A stretch of 64,000 bases of DNA from Nesterenkonia muleiensis (GTDB lineage: Bacteria > Actinomycetota > Actinomycetes > Actinomycetales > Micrococcaceae): assembly GCF_003600155.1 (NCBI RefSeq), contig NZ_QWLD01000040.1:124001-188000 (forward strand), in the 5' to 3' direction. The translations under genes and the position numbers were made by a program. Of the stretch, positions 26,176 through 34,471 are shown piece by piece. Position 1 is the first letter of the stretch; each line of letters starts with the position of its first letter. A model generated the notes under the pieces. The model was not told the DNA's origin, did no database searches, and saw only the letters and a list, made by a program, of their open reading frames with translations.

Positions 26176-26600
26176 TCGTCGACGCCAACGTCCTGCTCTA
26201 CGCCGTCGATGACCGGTCGCACTTCCACACCATGGCACGGACCTGGCTGGAATCGGCCATGAACGGCGTCGAACGCGTCGGGCTTCCATGGGTGTCGCTG
26301 ATGGCATTCCAACGGATCATCACCCACCCACGCGTCACCGCGCGCCCTCTGGCTCCGGCGGAGGCGTGGGGCCACATCACCGACTGGCTCGACGCCCACC
26401 AGGCATGGCTACCGACACCCGGTGCCCGCCACCGAGACATCCTCGGCCAGCTTCTCCTTGACGGCAACCTCCACGGGAACCTCGTCACAGACGCCCACCT
26501 CGCCGCACTCGCCATCGAGCACGGAACCGGCATCTGCTCGTTCGACAGCGACTTCGCACGGTTCAAAGACCTGCACTGGGTGAGTCCCGACCGCCAGTGA
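26172..26600 (+). CDS. VapC-type PIN-domain ribonuclease toxin
   Basis: A 142-residue PIN nuclease. The first catalytic Asp is in MIVDANVLLYAVD, the central acidic residues are around LVTDAHLAALAIEHG, and the last is in ICSFDSDFARF. Such toxins cut tRNA or rRNA using magnesium. The start codon appears to be TTG overlapping the vapB stop (TTGA), which would keep toxin yield below antitoxin yield. The module looks complete. Confidence 0.87.
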   Translation: MIVDANVLLYAVDDRSHFHTMARTWLESAMNGVERVGLPWVSLMAFQRIITHPRVTARPLAPAEAWGHITDWLDAHQAWLPTPGARHRDILGQLLLDGNLHGNLVTDAHLAALAIEHGTGICSFDSDFARFKDLHWVSPDRQ

Positions 26601-26706
26601 CACTGCCGGACACTCGGTGCGGGTGATCCGCCCGCTGTGGAGGGCGAGGAGCCGGAACAGCATGTTCCGGTGAGCGCCGGCGTCAGAGTGCCTGCTTGTC
26701 GCTCTG

Positions 26707-26901
26707 ATGCCAATTGCTGCAGGAGTGTGCCGCGCCGCTGAGACGGCGCCGAGGCGCGCCGAGCGAGTGTGGGCCTATGTCCACGGGCTTGTCAGCCTCG
26801 AGCTTTCCGGCCTGGTTGAGAGCGTCTCAGGCGAGGCCGCCGAAGTGGCCTATGTCTCCGCGCTTGGTGCTGGGGCACCGTTGGTGAGAGCCCAGGCTTG
26901 A
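26707..26901 (+). pseudogene. C-terminal fragment of a TetR-family regulator
   Basis: The 64-codon frame holds RAERVWAYVHGLVSLELSGLV, which matches the WHG-type ligand-binding domain of TetR regulators. No helix-turn-helix lies upstream in any frame, since the VapC gene ends about 100 bp before. It is a broken remnant. The following 186 bp (26902-27087) contain nothing I recognise. Confidence 0.55.
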
Positions 26902-27087
26902 GCAATGTCGGGTTCGCTGATTTCATTGAGCATCTTTGGGTGGATCGGCCATCTGTTGTAGGTGCTCTTTCACGTGAGCGCGCAGCTCGCGAAGGAGGCG
27001 GAGAGCCGGCTCCTTCGCTGTCCCCATGTCCCAAAGCCTGCGACCTCACGCGACGTGAGATGCAAGCAAGAGACCAAGCGCAAGGGC

Positions 27088-27495
27088 TCAGGGAAGGACG
27101 GCGATGGCTTCGACTTCGATGAGCAGGTCGGGTTCTCCAAGGGCTGAGACGCCCAAGAGGGTAATGGGCCGTACGAGGTCGAAGCCCAAGCGCTGTGCTG
27201 CCCGCATGGCCCCTTCGCCCAGTTGAGCCATCTTGGCCGGCTCCCAGTTGACGACGTAGATCGTGAGTTTGGCGATGTCCTCGAACGATCCTCCTGCGGC
27301 TGTGACAGCGCTGTGCACATTGGTGTAGGCCTGCTCGGCCTGTGCCGCCAGGTCGCCGCCACCCACTGGGCTGCCGTCGGCGTCGCGTGCTACTTGGCCT
27401 GAGATGAACACCAGCTTGGAGCCCTCAGCCACCGAGACCTGGGCATAGGCCTCGGGTTGCGGCAGCGCGGACGGGTTGAGCAGTTGGACCGACAT
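27088..27495 (-). CDS. RidA/YjgF-family protein
   Basis: A 135-residue member of the Rid family, trimeric deaminases that remove reactive enamine or imine intermediates. Landmarks are KLVFISGQVARDADG, the helix QAYTNVHSAVTAAGGSFEDI, and RPITLLGVSALGEPDLLIEVEAIA. The catalytic Arg of true RidA (IRVEV...C..R near the end) is replaced by a Leu/Glu stretch, so it is a paralogue of uncertain activity. GAGGAGG lies six bases before the ATG. It is divergent from a TetR gene. Confidence 0.87.
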   Translation of the reverse strand: MSVQLLNPSALPQPEAYAQVSVAEGSKLVFISGQVARDADGSPVGGGDLAAQAEQAYTNVHSAVTAAGGSFEDIAKLTIYVVNWEPAKMAQLGEGAMRAAQRLGFDLVRPITLLGVSALGEPDLLIEVEAIAVLP

Positions 27496-27552
27496 GACAG
27501 CCTCCTCATTCGATAACACTGCCATTTCATAACGTTGATATAGAATAGTCAA

Positions 27553-28179
27553 GTGGTCCGCCCTTCTCGTCCTGAAGTCCGTAGTCTGCTGATCGCACGC
27601 GCCGCGGCCATGCTCGCCCGCCGTGAGACGATCACTCTGCGCAGACTCGTCGCTGGAACGGGGGTGTCGACCATGGCCGTTTACACCTACTTCGACGGGA
27701 TGGATGGCTTGCGTGGCGCGGTGCGTCAGGAGGGGTTCAGCCGTCTTGCCACTCGTCTGAATGGATTGCCAGCCACGGATGATCCGATCAGCGATCTGGC
27801 CGCAGCCGGAGCAGCCTACGCAGCCTCGGCCCGGGAGAATCCCGAGCTGTACGTGTTGATGTTCGATGGTTCGTTGCCGCTGCCCGATGATCAAGCAGCT
27901 GGCGCCACACTCCAGTGCCTCATCGAGATCGTCCAGCGAGCGATGAACTCCGAACGTGTCGATCCCGGCCTCGATGCTGTGGTGTTCGCCAATGAGCTGT
28001 GGATGCTCGGACACGGGGCGTGCATGCTCTTCACCACCGGAGTCCTGTCCTTCGACCAGGTCGAGCCTATGGTGACGTCTGGACTGGTGCGTCTCTACGG
28101 TGCTGCCGGTGACGATCCAGACTCAGCTAGACGCTCCCTGGACTACGGCTGGGTACGCGGTCTTGGCGAAGGTGGCTGA
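27553..28179 (+). CDS. TetR-family regulator
   Basis: A 208-residue repressor. The helix-turn-helix covers about 25-50 (ETITLRRLVAGTGVSTMAVYTYFDGMDGL), and a C-terminal WHG-like helix bundle ends with LWMLGHGACMLFTTGVL. The GTG start has no ribosome site and is preceded by TAGAAT at exactly six bases, as in leaderless messages. It faces the RidA-like gene across 57 bp and probably regulates it. Confidence 0.87.
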   Translation: MVRPSRPEVRSLLIARAAAMLARRETITLRRLVAGTGVSTMAVYTYFDGMDGLRGAVRQEGFSRLATRLNGLPATDDPISDLAAAGAAYAASARENPELYVLMFDGSLPLPDDQAAGATLQCLIEIVQRAMNSERVDPGLDAVVFANELWMLGHGACMLFTTGVLSFDQVEPMVTSGLVRLYGAAGDDPDSARRSLDYGWVRGLGEGG

Positions 28180-28297
28180 GACCGTTCGCCAACGTATTGA
28201 CCGGGCTCCGACGTAGTGGAGATCTACGTCAGATCGCTTGTTGCGCACCGAGATCCGCCTTCGCTGGGTGAGCATGTGGCGCGGACCGCCATCGTGG

Positions 28298-28948
28298 TCA
28301 GCGATCTCGCTGAGGTGGGTAGATGGAGAGGAATGCGTCCACTCCAGCGTGTGCGGCTTCTCTGATCGTGCTGATGCTCTCCGCTGGGTGACTCGAAGGA
28401 CGGAAGAGTGCGCGGTCGATCCCCGGCCCCATGGCCAAAAACGCCAGTTGCTCCGCAGCCAGAGCATCATCCCCGATGTCCAGCTTTCCTTCCGCCGAGA
28501 GGGTGTGGAGAGTGCTGGCCAGGGTCCGCATCACCAGGCCCGGGGCCCGTGCGTAGTATTCGGCGGCGAACTCGGGGAAACGGTCGACCTCACTGATCAG
28601 CAGGCGGCGCAGGCCAATCACCGGTCCGGTGAGAACGGTCTCTGCGAGTTCGACCACCGCCGTCCTCAGGTGCGGCTCGACATCGGATACCTCCGACAGG
28701 GCTTTCGCTGTGTGCGAGGAGTAGTCCTCGGCGATGCGAATCGCCTGCCCGACGACGGCGCGGAAGAGTCGCTCCTTGTCTCCGAAGACGTTGTATACGG
28801 TCTTCTTCGATGTGCCGGCCTGCTCAGCTATGTCGTCGATGCTCGCCCTGACGTAGCCGCGTGCCATGAACTGGTCGAATGCAGCGGCGATGATGGCGCT
28901 CTGGGACCGCTCAATCCTCGGATCAAGCCCGCCGCTGGACTTCCCCAC
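28298..28948 (-). CDS. TetR-family regulator
   Basis: A 216-residue repressor. The N-terminal HTH is SIDDIAEQAGTSKKTVYNVFGDKERLF, and the C-terminal domain is of the TetR_C AefR-like type (RRLLISEVDRFPEFAAEYY). AAGGAG precedes a GTG start. A perfect dyad, TACACT-CAAT-AGTGTA, lies in the shared promoter with the divergent DUF998 membrane gene, which is therefore the likely target. The C-terminus is 118 bp from the convergent TetR gene. Confidence 0.88.
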   Translation of the reverse strand: MGKSSGGLDPRIERSQSAIIAAAFDQFMARGYVRASIDDIAEQAGTSKKTVYNVFGDKERLFRAVVGQAIRIAEDYSSHTAKALSEVSDVEPHLRTAVVELAETVLTGPVIGLRRLLISEVDRFPEFAAEYYARAPGLVMRTLASTLHTLSAEGKLDIGDDALAAEQLAFLAMGPGIDRALFRPSSHPAESISTIREAAHAGVDAFLSIYPPQRDR

Positions 28949-28991
28949 GTGACTCCTTGTGCCGCAGAACCGGAACTGCTAACTTTTTAAA

Positions 28992-29007
28992 TACACTCAA
29001 TAGTGTA
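28992..29007. promoter_or_regulatory. TetR operator between regulator and DUF998 gene
   Basis: A perfect 16-bp inverted repeat, TACACT-CAAT-AGTGTA, sits 20 bp before the DUF998 start and 44 bp before the TetR start. It is in an AT-rich gap where promoters for both directions would lie. Confidence 0.6.
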
Positions 29008-29026
29008 ATAGAAATGAGCTTCAGCC

Positions 29027-29704
29027 ATGACGAACCTCACGCCAACCTTCAATAAGCGAGCCGCCATTACCCGGTCGATGCTGGGTTGGGGCGTCGTCGC
29101 AGGGCCGGTCTATCTCATCGGCGCCGTGGTCCATGCGATTCTGCGACCGGAGTTCGATTTCACCGAGCATGCGCTCAGTCTGCTGATGCTCACTGACACC
29201 GGGTGGCTCCACCGGGCCTGCCTCATCCTTGTCGGGATCATGGTCCTTGTTGCGGCATGGGGCTTCGGCCGAATCGTCGAAGGAGGTACTCGAGTGCCGT
29301 GGGTCGCTGCCCTGGTGGCAGGATACGGCGTCTCGCTCCTCGGCAGCGGAAGCTTTGCCCCGGATCCCGTTGACGGCTTCCCTCCCGGAACCGAGGCGGC
29401 AGCGTCATGGAGTGGTATCGTGCATCTGGCATTCGGTGCTCTCGGCTTCCTGTGTCTGAGCGTCGGTGCCCTTGTCTTCGCCCGATGGTGCCGAGCCCGG
29501 GGGTGCTCTCGCGGCGCTCACCTATCGATCGTCGCCGGCATTGTGGTGATTCTCGGATTCATCGGTGGTGCTGTGTTTGCCACGATGGGGGCAGGTGTCA
29601 TCCTGCTGTGGGTAGCTGTCGTCGCCGGGTTCGTCTGGCTTATGGGCGCGTCAGTCTACGCCTATCGAACCGTCCCGCATCCTGATGGTGACGGCACCGC
29701 GTGA
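29027..29704 (+). CDS. DUF998-family membrane protein
   Basis: A 225-residue membrane protein with six hydrophobic helices and DUF998 landmarks: GPVYLIGAVVHAILRPEFDFTEHALSLL near the N-terminus, the GSFAPDPVDGFPPG loop, and a Trp/His-containing helix (WSGIVHLAFGALGFLCLSV). The function of the family is not established. It lies divergent from a TetR regulator across a perfect dyad and is probably repressed by it. Confidence 0.85.
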   Translation: MTNLTPTFNKRAAITRSMLGWGVVAGPVYLIGAVVHAILRPEFDFTEHALSLLMLTDTGWLHRACLILVGIMVLVAAWGFGRIVEGGTRVPWVAALVAGYGVSLLGSGSFAPDPVDGFPPGTEAAASWSGIVHLAFGALGFLCLSVGALVFARWCRARGCSRGAHLSIVAGIVVILGFIGGAVFATMGAGVILLWVAVVAGFVWLMGASVYAYRTVPHPDGDGTA

Positions 29705-29840
29705 TAGCTCTGGCGATGACCAGAAGGGCCCGGCCCGCGAAAGCACCTGGGTTACCGAAGTAGCGGCTGGTCTGGTGCGGTGCGGCCGGGGCCTGAGCGG
29801 ACAGACGCTCCACGGCGCCCTCGAGGCGCCCGAACGGGAA

Positions 29841-30215
29841 CTACCGAGTGAGAGTCTCGATGTAGTAGCTTCGTGCGTCCTTGATCTTGGCGGCCTTTGA
29901 CGTGCTCGCAAACCGGAACACGTGGCTGAAATGCATTCGGGCTGAGCCATTCTTGAGAAAACCGTCGCAGGAGGCGAGCCGCCCGTGGGTAATGATGGAG
30001 GTGACACTCAGGAGTTCAGGCGCGGTGCGTGGAAACACCCTGTCCATCTCACTGGTGCCGCTGTAGGTTTCTTCGCCCGCCACCGTCCAGGTCGCGTCGT
30101 CGGTCAGCTGCTCGGCGACAGCATCGATGTTGCCCTTTGCCCAGTTGGTGATGAAGTGGCCGACTATCCCGATTCGTGGAGCATGACCGCAGTCGGTGGG
30201 GAAATGAGTTTCCAT
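29841..30215 (-). CDS. SnoaL-like / NTF2-fold protein
   Basis: A 124-residue cone-shaped alpha+beta domain: FITNWAKGNIDAVAEQLTDDATWTV, then the strand SVTSIITHGRLASCDGFL and FSHVFRFAST. Such proteins act as small isomerases, hydrolases or ligand binders. I use ATG, with a GTG directly upstream as alternative. The 136 bp between it and the DUF998 gene hold nothing recognisable. Confidence 0.78.
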   Translation of the reverse strand: METHFPTDCGHAPRIGIVGHFITNWAKGNIDAVAEQLTDDATWTVAGEETYSGTSEMDRVFPRTAPELLSVTSIITHGRLASCDGFLKNGSARMHFSHVFRFASTSKAAKIKDARSYYIETLTR

Positions 30216-30299
30216 CACGCACTTTCAGTCATCTTGTGGAGGTGACCATCCGCGTGACGGCGCAGTGAGGCCACCGGTTCTTGATTCCCCAGTGTATAG

Positions 30300-30325
30300 G
30301 CCTTATGTGGCGGACCACGTAAGGC
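30300..30325. repeat. unassigned inverted repeat in a 260-bp gap
   Basis: GCCTTATGTGG-CGGA-CCACGTAAGGC forms 11-bp arms with one mismatch and a four-base loop. It lies in the gap between the SnoaL-like gene and the DUF3626 gene (30216-30474), which otherwise shows no coding signal. No T-run follows, so a simple intrinsic terminator is unlikely. Confidence 0.45.
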
Positions 30326-30474
30326 GCGGTTCGAAAACAGTGCCGACACCAGTGCCGCAGAGCCCAGACGCGTGACATTCCACTGCTCCCTTTGTGCCGC
30401 AGGATAGCGTGTGCCGCTCTGTGCGATGGAACTCTGGCACTGCTGCTGAAGCAGCTTTCTCCTACACTTCAGGC

Positions 30475-31233
30475 ATGAGTCTGACTCTGCAGTTCCACCC
30501 AGACTGGCCGCATCAGGGTGGATTGGTGATCGAAGCGATCGCGCGTGATGGCAGCTACCGTTCTCAGTTTGAGACCGGGTCCAGCAACGGCGGGCTGACC
30601 GCCTATCCAGGTGGTGACCGCTGGCGCTGGGAGAGCCGTCTTTTTGCTGGGAGGTACGACGTTCTGGACCCGTCCGCCCGGCCCGTCTATGGTGCGTGGA
30701 ACAGGAACGACGACGTCTACGGCGGCTCTCCGCGGTTCGGCTCAGCACATCTGAGGCTCCGGTCCCATGTGATGGAACGGGCCACCTTCTGCTTCCCGGA
30801 CAGCGTCTTCGAGCCGGCGGAGGTAGGGAATGCCGATGCGCTGGACCGGCTCAGCGTGCTGGCCGAATCGGCTGGACACGACTACCTGGACGACTACGTC
30901 GAAGCGCACGTTCATTCGGGTGTGAGCATCGCTGAGGCTGTCGAGGCGGTGGTGCTCGACCCTTGTCACCGTGATGGAGCTGTTGCCGAGGTTGTGGGGC
31001 AACTTGGGTGTGCTGTGGAATATCATCCTGGCTTCCGGCTTGCCACCGCAGAGTTGGATGTGAGCTTCCGAGGTCCTGAACCGGCAGCGCTCGCCCGCCA
31101 GCTCGGTGAGGTGATCACCCCTGACCTGCTGGCTGGCGCTGCCCGTAGCGGAGAGTATCCTGCGCAGACCGTTAAACGCCTCTGGCACCTACTCGCCCGC
31201 TTCGGGCGGCAGCACAGTGAGACTCAGTCCTGA
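30475..31233 (+). CDS. DUF3626-family protein
   Basis: A 252-residue protein with the features of DUF3626: VYGAWNRNDDVYGGSPRFGSAHLRLR near residue 75, then YVEAHVHSGVSIAEAVEAVVLDP with conserved His and Glu, and a C-terminal helix VKRLWHLLARFG. The function is unknown; the conserved His/Glu/Asp suggest an enzyme. TACACT lies exactly six bases before the ATG and there is no ribosome site, so the message is probably leaderless. A truncated copy of its 5' end lies at 23727. Confidence 0.82.
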   Translation: MSLTLQFHPDWPHQGGLVIEAIARDGSYRSQFETGSSNGGLTAYPGGDRWRWESRLFAGRYDVLDPSARPVYGAWNRNDDVYGGSPRFGSAHLRLRSHVMERATFCFPDSVFEPAEVGNADALDRLSVLAESAGHDYLDDYVEAHVHSGVSIAEAVEAVVLDPCHRDGAVAEVVGQLGCAVEYHPGFRLATAELDVSFRGPEPAALARQLGEVITPDLLAGAARSGEYPAQTVKRLWHLLARFGRQHSETQS

Positions 31234-31442
31234 CGGAAGCTGAGGCCCTTCTCCGCCATCGCTTCTTTCATGACCCGGATGGCCTTGGGGCCGACGCCGT
31301 GGATCGCCAGCAGTTCTTTCTCGGTGTGCTTGCTGGCCTTTTGCAGGGAATCGATGCCGGCGTACTTCAGCTCACGCGGCGCGGTCTTGCCCATCGAGTG
31401 GGGAAGATCGCCCACTGGGCGGATATCGGGAGTGTTGCTCAT
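31224..31442 (-). CDS. small helix-hairpin-helix protein
   Basis: A 72-residue protein. Its core is two hairpins, APRELKYAGIDSLQKASKHTE and ELLAIHGVGPKAIRVMKEAM, the second with the GVGP turn that contacts the DNA backbone. GTAGGAG precedes the ATG. It resembles stand-alone HhH proteins of unknown role. Its 3' end overlaps the convergent DUF3626 gene by 10 bp. Confidence 0.82.
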   Translation of the reverse strand: MSNTPDIRPVGDLPHSMGKTAPRELKYAGIDSLQKASKHTEKELLAIHGVGPKAIRVMKEAMAEKGLSFRQD

Positions 31443-31468
31443 GCTGTGATTATCTCCTACTTTCGCGG

Positions 31469-31930
31469 TCAGTCCAGGCAGAACTCATTGCCTTCAGGGT
31501 CGGCCATGATGATGAACCCGGTGCTCATCGGAGGCTGAGGCTCATGCCGCTCGAGACGTGTGGCACCCAGGGACACCAGACGGTCACACTCTTTTTCCAG
31601 TGCTGCCATCCGTTCCTCATCATGCAGGCCCGAGGCGGTACGCACATCCAGGTGCACGCGGTTCTTCGCTGTCTTGCCCTCCGGGACCTTCTGGAAGAAG
31701 AGCCGCGGGCCTTTGTCTTCGGGATCTACCAGGGCGGAGGCGCGGTTGCGTTGATCCTCCGGCACACCAGATGTTTCGAGGAATTCGTCCCATGCTGACC
31801 AGATGTCTTCACCTGGCTGCAGCTTCACCCCGGGCGGGGCCGGATGAACATAGTCGAGCACCTCAGCCCAGAAAGTAGAAAGTGCCTGTGGGTCATGGGC
31901 GTCGAACGTGATCTGGACCATGCGGCTCAT
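31469..31930 (-). CDS. VOC-family protein
   Basis: A 153-residue VOC domain. It starts MSRMVQITFDAHDPQALSTFWAEVLDY, includes RLFFQKVPEGKTAKNRVHLDV and ends MADPEGNEFCLD. This sub-type (KNRVHLD, DPEGNEFC) is the same as the gene at 35446, pointing to paralogy. Its ATG overlaps the stop of the DinB gene upstream, so the two are coupled. Confidence 0.88.
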   Translation of the reverse strand: MSRMVQITFDAHDPQALSTFWAEVLDYVHPAPPGVKLQPGEDIWSAWDEFLETSGVPEDQRNRASALVDPEDKGPRLFFQKVPEGKTAKNRVHLDVRTASGLHDEERMAALEKECDRLVSLGATRLERHEPQPPMSTGFIIMADPEGNEFCLD

Positions 31931-32511
31931 TTCCGTGCCTCCTCCTGGTTGAACGTACCGTGGGTGTGCAGGTAGAGGTCGCGCAGCAGGCAGACCTCAG
32001 AGAGATGATGGATCAGTTCGCGGTGGATGTGGAGCACCAGCCGGGCCATGGAGTCCTCCTCGAAGTGTTCCTCTCCACAGGGCCGGTGCAACCCTTCTTC
32101 GCCGAGTGACTCCACGCCGGTCAGCCACGTCGCATACTCGGCGTCGAGCTGTCCCAGAGCCTCCCGTGCGGTGGCGGCATAGTTGAAGGATCGGTAGTCG
32201 GTGGCCGCACGCCCGAAATGTGAGGCGTTGCGCATCGCCAGCACCCCGACGATGACATGCCCCAACCGCCAGGCGATGGTGGTGAAGGGCTCCGGTTCCG
32301 GCGGGGGAGCGGCGAATTCGATGATCATGTTTCCCGAACCTGCCTGAATGGGTGCGTTGCCAGTGCCATGAGGGCGCACGTTCCAGGAGTCTGGGGCCGG
32401 CTCCCAGAAATACTCCTGGTCGGTGAGTCCCTCCAGCCGCGGCCGCAGCTGATGCCTCCAGTGCCAGTCGATCTGGTCTCGCAGAACTTCATTCCATGTG
32501 TCGTGTGTCAT
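31927..32511 (-). CDS. DinB/DUF664-family protein
   Basis: A 194-residue four-helix bundle of the DinB superfamily. His ligands for a metal are visible in DWHWRHQLRPRLEGL, the central RLGHVIVGVLAMRNASHF and HIHRELIHHLSEVCLLRDLY. Studied relatives are thiol-dependent transferases using mycothiol or bacillithiol. It is coupled to the VOC gene by ATGA and is divergent from a WYL regulator across a CGGACA-N5-TGTCCG dyad. Confidence 0.85.
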   Translation of the reverse strand: MTHDTWNEVLRDQIDWHWRHQLRPRLEGLTDQEYFWEPAPDSWNVRPHGTGNAPIQAGSGNMIIEFAAPPPEPEPFTTIAWRLGHVIVGVLAMRNASHFGRAATDYRSFNYAATAREALGQLDAEYATWLTGVESLGEEGLHRPCGEEHFEEDSMARLVLHIHRELIHHLSEVCLLRDLYLHTHGTFNQEEARK

Positions 32512-32533
32512 GGCATCAGTCTCTCAGCAATAG

Positions 32534-32550
32534 CGGACAGTTTGTGTCCG
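32534..32550. promoter_or_regulatory. candidate WYL-regulator operator
   Basis: An inverted repeat CGGACA-GTTTG-TGTCCG lies midway in the 61-bp gap between the divergent DinB and WYL genes. A second short palindrome (AGAGAATCTCT) is at 32560-32570, just before the WYL gene ATG at 32573. Both are placed to control the two directions. Confidence 0.5.
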
Positions 32551-32572
32551 TGATGAGTGAGAGAATCTCTGT

Positions 32573-33520
32573 ATGCCCTCAGAAGGAACCACAGAACGCG
32601 TACTCCGTCTGCTGGCGCTGCTGCAGCGGCGCGCCATGTGGACGGCTGTCGAATTGTCAGCTGAGCTGGGTGTCACCGATCGTTCGGTGCGCCGCGACAT
32701 CGAGCGGCTGCGCAGTCTGGGGTATCCGGTGGATGCGGTGCCGGGGGTGGGCGGCGGGTACCGTCTGGGCGCAGGCAAGGAGCTTCCGCCCCTGCTGCTG
32801 GATGATGAGGAGGCCACCGCCACGGCAGTCTCATTACGGATGGCCGCAGGCGGGACGATCTCCGGGATCGGAGACGCCGCCTTACGCGCACTGGCCAAGC
32901 TCGATCAGGTGATGCCGCCCAGGCTGCGCGGCGGGGTGCGCGCAGTCTATGAGGCCACAGAGACCCTTGACGGGACCCAGGAGATCGATGTCGAGATTCT
33001 CACTGTGCTCTCCCGTGCCTGCCGCGACCGGGTCCGTGTTCGCTTCCTGTACACCCGGTACGGGGCCCAGGAGCGGGAGCGGCGGGTCGAGCCGGTGCGG
33101 ATGGTCGCCGCTGGCTGGCATTGGTACCTGATGGCATACGACGTGGACCGGGAGGACTGGCGGACTTTCCGCCTGGATCGGATGAGGAGCGTGGTGGCCA
33201 CCACCTGGCGCTTCCGCGCCCGGGAGCACCCCGATCCGGTGGAGTATGTCCAGGAGTCGGTGACCGCCTCGCCCTACAGCCACCTGGCCCGGGTGCGGCT
33301 GCACGCTCCGGCTGAGGAGGTACGCCGCAGGGTGCCGCCACGGATGGCTCGGATCGAAGAGGACACTGAAGGCTGGTGCATTCTCACTGCTGGAGCCGAT
33401 GACCTCGACTGGCTGGCATTGCACATTGCGATGCTGGACCTTGAGACCGAGATCCTCGAGCCTCCGGAGCTCCGCGAGGCCGCAGCAGCTCTGGCCCACC
33501 GACTGATGATGATGTCCTAG
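32573..33520 (+). CDS. WYL-domain transcriptional regulator (YafY-like)
   Basis: A 315-residue regulator. The N-terminal winged helix is RVLRLLALLQRRAMWTAVELSAELGVTDRSVRRDIERL, a WYL domain lies around residues 140-215 (VRFLYTRYG, then GWHWYLMAYDVDREDWRTFRLDRM), and a WCX-type C-terminal extension ends the protein. WYL domains bind nucleotides or nucleic acid. It faces the DinB-VOC operon and most likely regulates it. Confidence 0.9.
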   Translation: MPSEGTTERVLRLLALLQRRAMWTAVELSAELGVTDRSVRRDIERLRSLGYPVDAVPGVGGGYRLGAGKELPPLLLDDEEATATAVSLRMAAGGTISGIGDAALRALAKLDQVMPPRLRGGVRAVYEATETLDGTQEIDVEILTVLSRACRDRVRVRFLYTRYGAQERERRVEPVRMVAAGWHWYLMAYDVDREDWRTFRLDRMRSVVATTWRFRAREHPDPVEYVQESVTASPYSHLARVRLHAPAEEVRRRVPPRMARIEEDTEGWCILTAGADDLDWLALHIAMLDLETEILEPPELREAAAALAHRLMMMS

Positions 33521-33567
33521 CGCTCGTTTCGCAGCTCCGGCAGCCTGATCTCCTGTAGCGTGGTCCT

Positions 33568-33780
33568 ATGAGACGGCGTGGAACGGTCGATGCTCTGGCT
33601 GATGTCATCGGGACTACCACAGTAGGTATCGGTGCCGGGCTGAGCCTGGATCCGATTCGTTGCGCAAAGTTGCTGGGGCTGCCCGGTGAGCCGCGACGGA
33701 GTCGCGCCATCGGTTTGGTGGATGTTGTGTTGGGCACGATGATCCTGACCGGATCCGGAAACTGTCTCTTGGGCGCCTAG
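33568..33780 (+). CDS. small hypothetical membrane protein
   Basis: A 70-residue protein with two weakly hydrophobic helices. The segments GIGAGLSLDPIRCAKLLGLPGEPR and RAIGLVDVVLGTMILTG recall larger actinobacterial membrane proteins of about 130 residues, so this may be a shortened member. TAGCGT lies exactly six bases before the ATG with no ribosome site, suggesting leaderless translation. Its stop overlaps the convergent DinB gene stop by 4 bp. Confidence 0.6.
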   Translation: MRRRGTVDALADVIGTTTVGIGAGLSLDPIRCAKLLGLPGEPRRSRAIGLVDVVLGTMILTGSGNCLLGA

Positions 33781-34361
33781 GAACTGCGGAAAGAGTCAGC
33801 GATGGACTGGAGTTTGGCCCGGTAGAGGGCCCAGGCGCCGTCGTCGGCCTCCGGAAGATTGCCCGCCCTCTCCAGCATGCCTGCCTTGCCGTCGATCTGC
33901 TCGCGCAGGATATCGACGTGCCCCAGATGCCGTGCGGTCTCAGCGATGATGTGGATGGTCAGCTGGCGAAGGGTGGTGTTCCGCTTGTCCTCGCTCCACC
34001 AGGGGACAGTGACCGGGGCGTCCAGGTCCAGTTCGGCGATGGCAGCCTCGGTGTTCTCCCCGGCGGCGCGGTAGAGCTCGAGAACCTCCTGCGAGGACTG
34101 ATCGGCAGTGGCGAACATGTCCTCCTCGAAACCCATGTCGGGTCCGATCCAGGGAGTGGGGACCGGCTGATCGCGTCCGCAGGGTTCGCTGAAGTACCCG
34201 AGTTCAACGCTGGCCACATGCTTGACGATGCCCAGCAGATTCGTTCCGGTGGGTGTCAGTGGCCGGCGCAGGTCGTATTCATCCAGGCCGTCCACTTTCC
34301 AGAGAAATGCTCCCCGAAGGTCCCGGAGGTAGCGCAGCAGGATCTCGGTTTCAGTCGGCAT
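33777..34361 (-). CDS. DinB/DUF664-family protein
   Basis: A 194-residue helical bundle. Metal-ligand positions are seen in LLGIVKHVASVELGYF and ETARHLGHVDILREQIDG, the last being the DUF664 hallmark. The same hallmark occurs in the gene at 52773, so the two are paralogues of one sub-family. It is divergent from a PadR regulator, with a near-perfect palindrome between them. Confidence 0.87.
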   Translation of the reverse strand: MPTETEILLRYLRDLRGAFLWKVDGLDEYDLRRPLTPTGTNLLGIVKHVASVELGYFSEPCGRDQPVPTPWIGPDMGFEEDMFATADQSSQEVLELYRAAGENTEAAIAELDLDAPVTVPWWSEDKRNTTLRQLTIHIIAETARHLGHVDILREQIDGKAGMLERAGNLPEADDGAWALYRAKLQSIADSFRSS

Positions 34362-34442
34362 GTCCTGATTCTAATGGTGCTGGTAGTGCGTTGGATAGGG
34401 CTTGGGTTCCTGCTGCAGCTGGGAAGAAGTAGAAGTAGATTG

Positions 34443-34464
34443 CAATACAAGGTACCTGGTATTG
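34443..34464 (+). promoter_or_regulatory. 22-bp palindrome before the PadR gene
   Basis: CAATACAAGGTACCTGGTATTG is a palindrome with only one mismatched pair, centred on GGTACC, eight bases before the padR-like ATG. PadR repressors bind long near-perfect dyads of this kind at their own promoters. Confidence 0.6.
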
Positions 34465-34471
34465 TGAGGAT

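Noticed and set aside
30215-30748. Minus-strand frame across the DUF3626 start
   Set aside because: Arg/Ser-rich shadow covering the promoter and first third of the real gene.
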